The notes under the pieces: model-generated
Seen by the model: only the letters and a program-made list of their open reading frames with translations
Told to the model about the DNA's origin: nothing
Database searches by the model: none
Source of the DNA: Betaproteobacteria bacterium
GTDB taxonomy: Bacteria; Pseudomonadota; Gammaproteobacteria; Burkholderiales; JAHFRG01
Direction of reading: 5' to 3'
NCBI GenBank assembly: GCA_023258935.1
Contig: JAHFRG010000028.1
Location: 3,739-15,947, forward strand
Length of the DNA: 12,209 nucleotides
Shown: positions 7,301 through 12,209 of the stretch, piece by piece
How the letters are laid out: the number at the start of each line of letters is the position of its first letter
How positions within the stretch are numbered: the first letter of the stretch is position 1
Position numbers and translations under genes: made by a program

Positions 7301-8188
7301 ATGTATAAAACCCTCGAGCAATTGGTCGGCGATACCCCGCTGGTCAAGTTAAAGCGCATCCCCGGAAAAACCACCAACACCATTCTGGTCAAACTGGAAG
7401 GCGACAATCCGGCGGGGTCGGTAAAAGACCGCCCGGCGTTTTCCATGATCACGCGCGCCCAGGCACGCGGTGACATTAAACCGGGAGACACTTTGATAGA
7501 GCCGACCAGCGGTAATACCGGCATCGCGCTGGCGATGTGCGCGGCGATGATGGGCTACCGCATGATTCTGGTTATGCCTGAACATTTGAGCCTGGAGCGG
7601 CGGCAGACCATGCGTGCTTTCGGCGCAGAATTTGTGCTCACGACGGAAAAAGGGGGAATGGAGATGGCGAGAGACACCGCCGAGCGCATGCGCGATGAAG
7701 GGCAAGGCATCATCCTCGACCAGTTCGCCAACCCCGACAACCCGCTTTGCCATTACCAAGGCACTGGCCCTGAAATCTGGCGCGACACCGGGGGCAAGAT
7801 CACACATTTCGTTTCCAGCATGGGGACCACCGGCACCATCATGGGCTGCTCGCGCTTTTTCAAGGAAAAAAACCCGGCGATCCAGATCATCGGTTGCCAG
7901 CCTACTGAAGGTTCGCAAATACCCGGCATACGCAAGTGGCCCGAAGCGTATCTCCCCAAAATTTTTGACCGCAAGCGGGTGGATCGCGTCATTGAGGTGA
8001 GCCAGCAGGATGCCGAAGAAATGACACGCCGGCTTGCCCGCGAGGAAGGCATCTTCGCAGGCATCTCTTCCGGCGGCGCGCTGTGGGCGGCGCTGCAGGT
8101 TTCCGCTGAAGCGGAAAATGCGGTGATCGTGTCCATCGTGTGCGACCGGGGCGACCGTTATTTATCCACCGGGGTGTTCCCGGCGTAA
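7301..8188 (+). CDS. cysM: Cysteine synthase B (O-acetylserine sulfhydrylase, CysM type)
   Basis: PLP enzyme that makes cysteine from O-acetylserine and sulfide; CysM-type enzymes can also use thiosulfate. The product is 295 residues, full length. Lys42 in NPAGSVKDRPA is the Schiff-base lysine. Asn72 in the PTSGNTG loop (68-74) contacts the cofactor, GTTGT at 175-179 holds the PLP phosphate, and SSGG at 256-259 is near the pyridine ring. RPA rather than RIA after the lysine, the PTEGSQIPGIRKW stretch and the C-terminal DRGDRYLSTGVFP point to CysM rather than CysK. ATG 7301 is preceded by a weak GAAAG. A possible promoter lies just upstream. The exonuclease gene begins 3 bp after the stop, suggesting cotranscription without an evident functional link. 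Confidence 0.95.
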   Translation: MYKTLEQLVGDTPLVKLKRIPGKTTNTILVKLEGDNPAGSVKDRPAFSMITRAQARGDIKPGDTLIEPTSGNTGIALAMCAAMMGYRMILVMPEHLSLERRQTMRAFGAEFVLTTEKGGMEMARDTAERMRDEGQGIILDQFANPDNPLCHYQGTGPEIWRDTGGKITHFVSSMGTTGTIMGCSRFFKEKNPAIQIIGCQPTEGSQIPGIRKWPEAYLPKIFDRKRVDRVIEVSQQDAEEMTRRLAREEGIFAGISSGGALWAALQVSAEAENAVIVSIVCDRGDRYLSTGVFPA

Positions 8189-8191
8189 TCA

Positions 8192-8971
8192 ATGACGCCT
8201 GTTCTGGCCTTTGACATTGAGACGGTTCCGGACATCGAAGGCCTGCGCACATTGCACGCGCTGGATCCCGAGATGGCGGCAAGCGACATTGCCGAAATGG
8301 CTTTCCAGCGCCGCCGCCAGTCAAGCGGCAGCGATTTCCTTCCGCTGCACCTGCATCGAGTGGTTGCCATTGCCTGCGTCTTGCGCGACCGGGATGGCTT
8401 CACGGTCTGGTCATTGGGAGATGCAAAGGCCACGGAAGTTGATCTGATCCGGCGCTTTTTCGACGGCATCGAAAAATACACTCCACAACTGGTTTCCTGG
8501 AACGGCGGCGGCTTCGATTTGCCGGTATTGCATTATCGCAGCATGATTCACGGCATTCCCGCCGCGCGCTACTGGGACATGGGGGAAGATAACAAGGAAT
8601 TCAAATGGAACAACTACATCAGCCGCTACCATCTGCGCCATCTGGATTTAATGGATTTGCTGGCACTTTACCAGCCTCGCAATAACGTCCCGCTCGATGA
8701 AATGGCCAGACTCATCGGTTTTCCAGGCAAGCTGGGAATGGATGGATCAAAAATATGGGATGCCTACCAGAGCGGCAAAACCAACTCGATCCGCAATTAC
8801 TGTGAAACCGATGCCGCGAATACCTATCTGCTTTATCTGCGCTTTCAACTGGTGCGTGGAGTATTCAGTAATGAGCAGTACCGGCGCGAATGCGAACTGG
8901 TGAGGGCGAGCTTAAGCAAGAATACCGAGCCGCACTGGCGCGAATTTTTGAGCGAATGGCGCGCCGCCTGA
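8192..8971 (+). CDS. Predicted 3'-5' exonuclease, PolB-like proofreading domain (DNA_pol_B_exo2 family)
   Basis: A 259-residue stand-alone exonuclease domain of the DEDDy type, related to the proofreading domain of family B DNA polymerases (COG3298/PF10108, recognised from memory). The metal-binding motifs are complete: Exo I with Asp8 and Glu10 in FDIET, Exo II with Asn104 and Asp109 in WNGGGFDLPVL, and Exo III with Tyr203-x3-Asp207 in NYCETDAANTYLLY. LDLMDLLALY at 151-160 is the usual strand before the helical part. No polymerase domain is attached. Its cellular substrate is not known to me. It starts 3 bp after cysM with no clear Shine-Dalgarno sequence, so coupling to cysM translation is likely. 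The next gene, rlmD, starts 9 bp after its stop in the same frame. Confidence 0.88.
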   Translation: MTPVLAFDIETVPDIEGLRTLHALDPEMAASDIAEMAFQRRRQSSGSDFLPLHLHRVVAIACVLRDRDGFTVWSLGDAKATEVDLIRRFFDGIEKYTPQLVSWNGGGFDLPVLHYRSMIHGIPAARYWDMGEDNKEFKWNNYISRYHLRHLDLMDLLALYQPRNNVPLDEMARLIGFPGKLGMDGSKIWDAYQSGKTNSIRNYCETDAANTYLLYLRFQLVRGVFSNEQYRRECELVRASLSKNTEPHWREFLSEWRAA

Positions 8972-8980
8972 TTCCCGGAT

Positions 8981-10291
8981 TTGCAATTGTTCACCGAAGC
9001 AGTCATTGAATCCCTGGACCAGGAAGGCCGCGGCGTTGCACATGTTGAAGGCAAGGCCGCCTTTATCGAAGATGCGGTGCCGGGCGAATCGGTGTTTTAC
9101 TCGGCGTACCGTAAAGAACCGAAATACGAGCTAGGCAAGGCGGAGCGTATCAGGCGCTCGAGTCCCATGCGGGTTGCGCCGCGCTGCAGCTATTTTGGAA
9201 CTTGCGGCGGCTGCAGCATGCAGCATCTTGATGCAAAAGCCCAGGTCGCGGCGAAGCAGCGCATACTCGAAGACAATCTCTGGCACATCGGCAAAGTCAA
9301 AGCGGAAATGCTGTTGCCGGCAATCTACGGTCCGGCATGGGAATACCGGCAGCGCGCGCGGCTTGCGGTGCACTACGTTGCGAAGAAAGGCGCCGTGCTG
9401 GTGGGATTTCACGAGAAGCGCAGCAGCTTTGTCGCCGATATGCAAAGCTGCGAAATCCTGCCCCGGCGGATTTCAGAACTGCTTAATCCGTTGCGCGAGC
9501 TGATCAATGGTTTATCGCTTCGCGAGCGAATACCACAGCTGGAATTTGCGGCGGGAGAAGCAGCTGACGTGCTGGTGCTGCGCATCCTGGACGTGCTGAA
9601 TAATGCCGACAGGAAATTACTCAAAACTTTTGCCGACCTCCACCGGCTGCAGTTTTACCTGCAGCCGGGTGGGCGTGAATCGGCGTATGCTTTTTATCCA
9701 GAGAGATTGCCCGGGCTTTATTACACGCTGCCTGAATACAACTTGACCCTGGCGTTTCATCCCACCGAGTACACTCAGGTCAATCATGCCATGAACCGGG
9801 TGCTGGTGCGTCGTGCCATGCAGTTGCTTGATCCTGTGCCAGGAGAAAAGATTGCGGATTTGTTCTGTGGTTTGGGAAATTTTACTTTGCCTGCAGCGCG
9901 CAGCGGGGCAATGGTGACGGGCATAGAGGGTGATACTGAACTGGTGCGCCGCGCCGCAGAAAACGCCGCGCGGAATGGTTTATTGGAAACAACCGATTTC
10001 CATGTTGCAAATCTATTTGAAGTGACTGAGGCTTCTATGGCAAGCTACGGCCGCTTTGACAAGATGCTGCTTGATCCGCCGCGCGATGGCGCGGTGGCAG
10101 TGGTGAAAGCGTTAGGGGACAGCGCACCGTCGCGCATCGTCTATATTTCCTGCAATCCTGCGACATTGGCGCGGGACGCGGCGGTGCTGGTGCATGTGAA
10201 GAGTTACCAGCTCAAGGCGGCGGGAGTGATTAACATGTTCCCGCACACTTCGCATATCGAATCCATCGCGCTATTCGAGGAAGCCAAATAA
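8981..10291 (+). CDS. rlmD: 23S rRNA (uracil-1939-C5)-methyltransferase RlmD
   Basis: SAM-dependent enzyme that makes m5U at position 1939 of 23S rRNA. The product is 436 residues, the family length. An N-terminal TRAM domain at about 1-58 (VIESLDQEGRGVAHVEGKAAFIEDAVPGE) is followed by the [4Fe-4S] cysteines Cys69, Cys75, Cys78 and Cys157, the SAM site ADLFCGLGNFTLPAA, the LDPPR motif, and the catalytic nucleophile Cys391 in YISCNPATLARD with general-base Glu427 near the end. The start is non-canonical: a TGA in the same frame (the exonuclease stop) lies only three codons upstream, so translation must begin at TTG 8981 or TTG 8987. Ribosome binding sequence is weak (GGAT is too close), so low or coupled expression is expected. 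A strong terminator follows. Confidence 0.95.
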   Translation: MQLFTEAVIESLDQEGRGVAHVEGKAAFIEDAVPGESVFYSAYRKEPKYELGKAERIRRSSPMRVAPRCSYFGTCGGCSMQHLDAKAQVAAKQRILEDNLWHIGKVKAEMLLPAIYGPAWEYRQRARLAVHYVAKKGAVLVGFHEKRSSFVADMQSCEILPRRISELLNPLRELINGLSLRERIPQLEFAAGEAADVLVLRILDVLNNADRKLLKTFADLHRLQFYLQPGGRESAYAFYPERLPGLYYTLPEYNLTLAFHPTEYTQVNHAMNRVLVRRAMQLLDPVPGEKIADLFCGLGNFTLPAARSGAMVTGIEGDTELVRRAAENAARNGLLETTDFHVANLFEVTEASMASYGRFDKMLLDPPRDGAVAVVKALGDSAPSRIVYISCNPATLARDAAVLVHVKSYQLKAAGVINMFPHTSHIESIALFEEAK

Positions 10292-10316
10292 AAAGGGCAG
10301 CCTGAGCTGCCCTTTA
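10291..10316. terminator. Bidirectional intrinsic terminator between rlmD and the yccA-like gene
   Basis: A perfect 10-bp stem, AAAGGGCAGC at 10292-10301 and GCTGCCCTTT at 10306-10315, with a CTGA tetraloop. Read on the minus strand the stem is followed by TTTTTATTT, a good T-tract, so it should stop the yccA-like transcript efficiently. On the plus strand the run is only CCCTTTAG, so it stops rlmD less strongly. It overlaps the rlmD stop and lies 16 bp from the end of the convergent gene, which fits a shared terminator. Confidence 0.9.
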
Positions 10317-10331
10317 GTAATCAATATAAAT

Positions 10332-11021
10332 TTAATCCCGCTGTCCCGAGAACGCCAGCAGCAAATTCAGCAGATTGATGAAAATATTGTAAATGTCGAG
10401 GTAAATCTTAAGCGTGGCCATGACGTAATTGGTTTCGCCGCCTTGAATGATCTGGCTCACGTCATACAGGATGTAACCCGAAAACAGCATAACCACCAGC
10501 GCTGAAATCGTCATGGACGCCGCGGGAATCTGGAAAAACAAATTAGCGACCGAGGCGATGATCAGCAGAACCAGCCCGACCATCAGGAAATTGCCCATGA
10601 AGCTGAAATCTTTCCTGGTGACGGTGGCGATTCCCGCCAAGGTGAAGAAAATCAACCCAGTTCCCCCGGCGGCCACACCCACCAATTGCCCGCCGTTTCT
10701 GAACTGCAGGGCATATTGCAGCATCGGTCCTAGCCACCAGCCCATCACAAAAGTGAAAGCCAGCAGCAATACCACGCCCCAGATGCTGTTGCGGGCTGCG
10801 CTCACCGCGAACATCAGCCCGAACATTGCCGCCAGCATCAACAGCGGCCCCATGATCGGGTATTGCGCAAGGAATGAGAAATTGGTTGCGGTTCCGGCGA
10901 TTGCGCCGATCACCGTTGGAATCATGGTCAACCCCAGCATCATGTAGGTATTGCGCAATACCTTGTGCTGGACCAGCGCTAGTTGTGTCGTTTGCGCTCT
11001 TGTCTGTATATCCGGTTGCAT
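10332..11021 (-). CDS. Bax inhibitor-1/YccA family membrane protein
   Basis: Multi-pass inner-membrane protein of the BI-1 (TMBIM) family. Bacterial members include YccA, which modulates the FtsH protease in E. coli, and YetJ, a pH-dependent calcium leak channel in Bacillus; which role applies here is unknown. The product is 229 residues with about seven hydrophobic segments near 25-45, 53-73, 79-100, 112-133, 142-163, 168-187 and 205-224. The family's paired acidic residues are present: Asp187 in YILYDVSQII and Asp209 in IYLDIYNIFINLL. ATG at 11021 is preceded on the minus strand by GAGGAG at eight bases' spacing, a strong ribosome binding site. The gene stands alone, ends at a strong terminator, and is convergent with rlmD. 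If it acts like YccA, it and LapB in this window would both touch FtsH. Confidence 0.93.
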   Translation of the reverse strand: MQPDIQTRAQTTQLALVQHKVLRNTYMMLGLTMIPTVIGAIAGTATNFSFLAQYPIMGPLLMLAAMFGLMFAVSAARNSIWGVVLLLAFTFVMGWWLGPMLQYALQFRNGGQLVGVAAGGTGLIFFTLAGIATVTRKDFSFMGNFLMVGLVLLIIASVANLFFQIPAASMTISALVVMLFSGYILYDVSQIIQGGETNYVMATLKIYLDIYNIFINLLNLLLAFSGQRD

Positions 11022-11040
11022 CGAAACTGCTCCTCAATAA

Positions 11041-11059
11041 ACTTGAGCACATGCTCAGT
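11041..11059 (-). promoter_or_regulatory. Small dyad in the leader of the yccA-like gene
   Basis: TGAGCA (11044-11049) and TGCTCA (11052-11057) form a 6-bp inverted repeat around a 2-base centre; with one bulged base, ACT (11041-11043) and AGT (11057-11059) extend it. It is 20 bp upstream of the start codon and just upstream of the ribosome binding site. It could be an operator or an mRNA hairpin. A weak promoter candidate lies beyond it on the minus strand (TTGCAA at 11088-11093 and TAGTCT at 11065-11070, 17 bp apart). Confidence 0.3.
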
Positions 11060-11096
11060 GACTAAGACTACTCGGCCCCGGTAAAAGTTGCAAGCC

Positions 11097-11248
11097 GGTT
11101 AGCAGCTTGGCAAAACTACTGCGCGGCCGATCTGCGGTGTTGCGTGCTCGCTCAATGCTCGCCGTACTTCCCTGTACTGTCTCACCTTTCGCTCGCCCGC
11201 GCCTAGCATCTCGGCCTGCTCGCGACGTTTTGCGTCAAGCTGCCAACC
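11097..11248. repeat. ~152-bp element with terminal inverted repeats (MITE-like or dispersed intergenic repeat)
   Basis: The left end (11097-11116) and the reverse complement of the right end (11227-11248) agree at 19 of 20 positions, with a 2-base insertion in the right copy; shared cores are GCAGCTTG and GCAAAAC. Just inside, GGCCGA (11125-11130) faces TCGGCC (11211-11216), so the symmetry goes beyond the termini. The middle holds three TGCTCGC copies (11145, 11156, 11217) and GTAC-TTCCCT-GTAC near the centre. No transposase or convincing gene is present, and no clear target-site duplication flanks it. Candidates are a non-autonomous transposable element, a dispersed palindromic repeat, or a structured RNA. 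I have not compared it with other copies. Confidence 0.6.
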
Positions 11249-11257
11249 AAAACAAAG

Positions 11258-11266
11258 TGTTAGAAT
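11258..11266 (+). promoter_or_regulatory. Probable extended -10 promoter for the tRNA-Ser region
   Basis: TG-T-TAGAAT at 11258-11266 is an extended -10 element, followed by GGTGCGC, a GC-rich discriminator of the kind seen at stringently controlled stable-RNA promoters. No good -35 lies at 16-18 bp upstream, where the sequence falls in the right inverted repeat of the 152-bp element. It is the best promoter candidate for the tRNA; transcription would run through the broken first copy. Confidence 0.4.
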
Positions 11267-11326
11267 ATGGTGCGCTTGCACAGGTAATGCCGGAGCTAAA
11301 ACCGGCAGGTTTCCAGTAGTGATGAC

Positions 11327-11386
11327 GGAAGGTTGGCCGAGCGGTTGAAGGCACCGGTCTTGGAGCATGCGAAGCCTGCTCCAGTG
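11327..11386 (+). pseudogene. Broken tRNA-Ser copy
   Basis: The first 38 bases (11327-11364) match the intact tRNA-Ser at 11450 except for two substitutions and include the acceptor 5' strand, D arm and 5' side of the anticodon stem. The 3' side of the anticodon stem is missing. After it, TGGAGCA (11361-11367) pairs with TGCTCCA (11377-11383) in a 7-bp hairpin that can be aligned with the long variable arm of the intact tRNA (shared GCGAAGCCT/GCAAGCCT), suggesting an internal deletion of about 12 bases followed by divergence. No T arm or acceptor 3' strand follows, so it cannot work as a tRNA. Confidence 0.7.
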
Positions 11387-11391
11387 AAGGC

Positions 11392-11434
11392 TAACCTGCT
11401 TGCAGGTTATGCCGGAGCTAAAACCGGCAGGTTA
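11392..11434 (+). repeat. Leader with mutually exclusive hairpins upstream of tRNA-Ser
   Basis: TAACCTGC (11392-11399) is perfectly complementary to two GCAGGTTA copies, at 11402-11409 and 11427-11434. Between them TGCCGG (11410-11415) pairs with CCGGCA (11424-11429), which overlaps the second GCAGGTTA by three bases. Pairing with the first copy is compatible with the inner hairpin; pairing with the second competes with it. This may be incidental to the repeat's origin or may affect processing of the tRNA precursor. Confidence 0.5.
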
Positions 11435-11449
11435 CCAATGGTAATGAAC

Positions 11450-11539
11450 GGAAGGTTGGCCGAGCGGTTTAAGGCACCGGTCTTGAAAACCGGCAGAGGC
11501 GCAAGCCTCTCGTGAGTTCGAATCTCACACCTTCCACCA
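11450..11539 (+). tRNA. tRNA-Ser, anticodon TGA (UGA)
   Basis: A complete cloverleaf of 90 bases including an encoded CCA. The acceptor GGAAGGT (11450-11456) pairs with ACCTTCC (11529-11535). The anticodon stem CCGGT (11477-11481) pairs with ACCGG (11489-11493) around the loop CTTGAAA, with TGA at 11484-11486. The long class II variable arm is AGAGGC-GCAA-GCCTCT (11495-11510), and the T stem GTGAG/CTCAC encloses TTCGAAT. It reads UCA and, by wobble, other UCN codons. The discriminator base at 11536 is A, whereas the tRNA-Ser sequences I know from proteobacteria have G there. The tRNA ends 2 bp before the stop of the convergent panE-like gene, and no terminator is visible between them. Confidence 0.96.
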
Positions 11540-11541
11540 AT

Positions 11542-12209
11542 TCACTTTTGCTTTTGCCTGGTTTCGTAGGATTGCAAATGGCAGTAAGCCAGGCGCAGCA
11601 GGGGAGTTTGCAGCTTGTGCTCGTGTGCCCGTCGCAGCATGTCGCCGATGATGTGGTCGCCTTCCGTCTTGCCGTTGCGTTCAACATCGCGCAGCATCGA
11701 AGCCGCCATAACTGAGCCGCGCTCAGTCAGCACCTTTCGCGACCACGCCAGATGTTCTTCCCGCGGCGCGTAGCCTGATGCCTGCGCAACGTTCTTGCAT
11801 TCATTCAACATTTCCAGAACTATCGCCTCGCCTTCGTCTGTTTGCATGATGGCGCCGATGGACGCGCGCATCAGGCAGGTGGCTCCGGCGAGCGCTGCAA
11901 GAAACACGAATTTTTCCCACATGTCGAGATCAATGGTTTGGCTCAGCAAATAGGAAACGGAAGTCTTAGCGAACTCGGCTTCAAGAACCTTGCAGTGGGC
12001 GCTTTTTTCACCGGAACGCTCACCGAAAATGATTTTGTGCACCGGGTAAAGGTGTTGAATTTCGCCGTTCTCCGTGAGCGTAGCGGCAATCTGGCAGGAC
12101 CCGCCCAGCACCCGCTCCGCACCGAATTTTTTGCTCAATATCTCCATGTGTGCCACGCCATTAAGCAGCGGCAGAACCGCAGTGCCTTTATTAATCGCGG
12201 GAGCAATCG
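11542..12209 (-). CDS. 2-dehydropantoate 2-reductase family protein (PanE/ApbA-like), 5' end beyond the window
   Basis: Partial: about 221 C-terminal residues, running off the right edge, where the frame stays open through residues reading AINKGTAVLPLLNGVAHMEIL. Family members reduce 2-dehydropantoate with NADPH in pantothenate and CoA synthesis. The conserved LNGV...E segment and the TIDLDMWEKF helix with the family's catalytic lysine position (WEK) are visible. However, PanE proper has Asn at four and eight residues after that lysine (as in E. coli, KLAVNCVIN), while here the stretch is KFVFLAALAGATCLMR, without either Asn. This matches a common proteobacterial paralogue group, so the substrate may differ; I therefore leave the symbol blank. 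The N-terminal Rossmann domain is outside the window. The gene converges on tRNA-Ser, 2 bp away. Confidence 0.85.
   Translation of the reverse strand, partial: IAPAINKGTAVLPLLNGVAHMEILSKKFGAERVLGGSCQIAATLTENGEIQHLYPVHKIIFGERSGEKSAHCKVLEAEFAKTSVSYLLSQTIDLDMWEKFVFLAALAGATCLMRASIGAIMQTDEGEAIVLEMLNECKNVAQASGYAPREEHLAWSRKVLTERGSVMAASMLRDVERNGKTEGDHIIGDMLRRAHEHKLQTPLLRLAYCHLQSYETRQKQK

Larger units (their letters stand above)
11274..11487 (+). repeat. Tandem imperfect duplication (~123-bp period) of the tRNA-Ser leader and 5' half
   Basis: Copy 1 (11274-11364) and copy 2 (11398-11487) align with seven substitutions and three gap bases over about 91 positions. Both contain GCTTGCA, then TGCCGG-AGCTAAAA-CCGGCA (a 6-bp hairpin), then a leader, then the first ~38 bases of a serine tRNA. 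Copy 2 leads into the complete tRNA; copy 1 breaks off at the anticodon. Confidence 0.85.

Noticed and set aside
10543..11052. 169-codon minus-strand frame overlapping the yccA-like gene in another frame
   Set aside because: It is the shifted reading of the same strand; the Bax inhibitor-1 frame has clear membrane segments, a strong ribosome binding site and family motifs.
11145..11223. Three TGCTCGC copies as a possible iteron or CRISPR-like array
   Set aside because: Only 7 bases long, unevenly spaced, with no constant spacer length or AT-rich origin features; they belong to the inverted-repeat element.
11099..11368. 89-codon minus-strand open frame in the yccA-tRNA gap
   Set aside because: It covers the inverted-repeat element and the broken tRNA copy, has no recognisable domain, and its sequence is explained by repeats and tRNA rather than coding constraint.
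11327..11449. Phage or integrative-element attachment site at tRNA-Ser
   Set aside because: Integrases duplicate the tRNA 3' end as a rule; here the 5' half is duplicated in tandem with no integrase or cargo between the copies.
11333..11515. 60-codon plus-strand open frame with internal repetition
   Set aside because: The repetition (AERLKAPVL/AERFKAPVL) is simply the translation of the duplicated tRNA-Ser 5' half; it is not a protein.

Overview
The window reads as ordinary chromosome from a Gram-negative proteobacterium, most likely a betaproteobacterium (Nitrosomonadales/Burkholderiales-like). The basis is the gene order aroA-cmk-rpsA-ihfB-lapA-lapB, the LPS heptose genes, a heptose kinase without a fused nucleotidyltransferase domain, and the general look of the proteins. 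The species cannot be named from the sequence.

Layout. Positions 1-7222 hold a dense plus-strand cluster: the tail of aroA, cmk, rpsA, ihfB, lapA, lapB, pyrF, the heptose-7-phosphate kinase gene (rfaE1/hldA) and hldD. A strong hairpin terminator lies between ihfB and lapA and splits the cluster. The upstream part makes shikimate-pathway, nucleotide, ribosome and nucleoid proteins. The downstream part is envelope biogenesis: LapA/LapB control LPS synthesis and HldA/HldD build the LPS core heptose. pyrF sits inside this part, joined by ATGA overlaps on both sides. cysM follows after a 78-bp gap with a possible promoter, then a PolB-type 3'-5' exonuclease gene and rlmD. A near-perfect bidirectional terminator at 10292-10315 closes this strand against the convergent minus-strand yccA-like (Bax inhibitor-1) gene.

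The non-coding stretch 11022-11449 is the least ordinary part. From left to right it holds the yccA 5' leader with a small dyad, a ~152-bp element (11097-11248) bounded by ~20-bp inverted repeats and looking like a MITE or other dispersed repeat, a probable tRNA promoter, and a tandem ~123-bp duplication covering the leader and 5' half of tRNA-Ser(UGA). Copy 1 is a broken tRNA. Copy 2 leads into the intact tRNA-Ser at 11450-11539. The minus-strand gene for a PanE-like 2-dehydropantoate 2-reductase, cut by the window end, converges on the tRNA with only 2 bp between them.

I found no CRISPR array, transposase, toxin-antitoxin, defence or secondary-metabolite system. The protein genes are all recognisable housekeeping genes. 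What merits a second look is the repeat and tRNA region and a few regulatory details.
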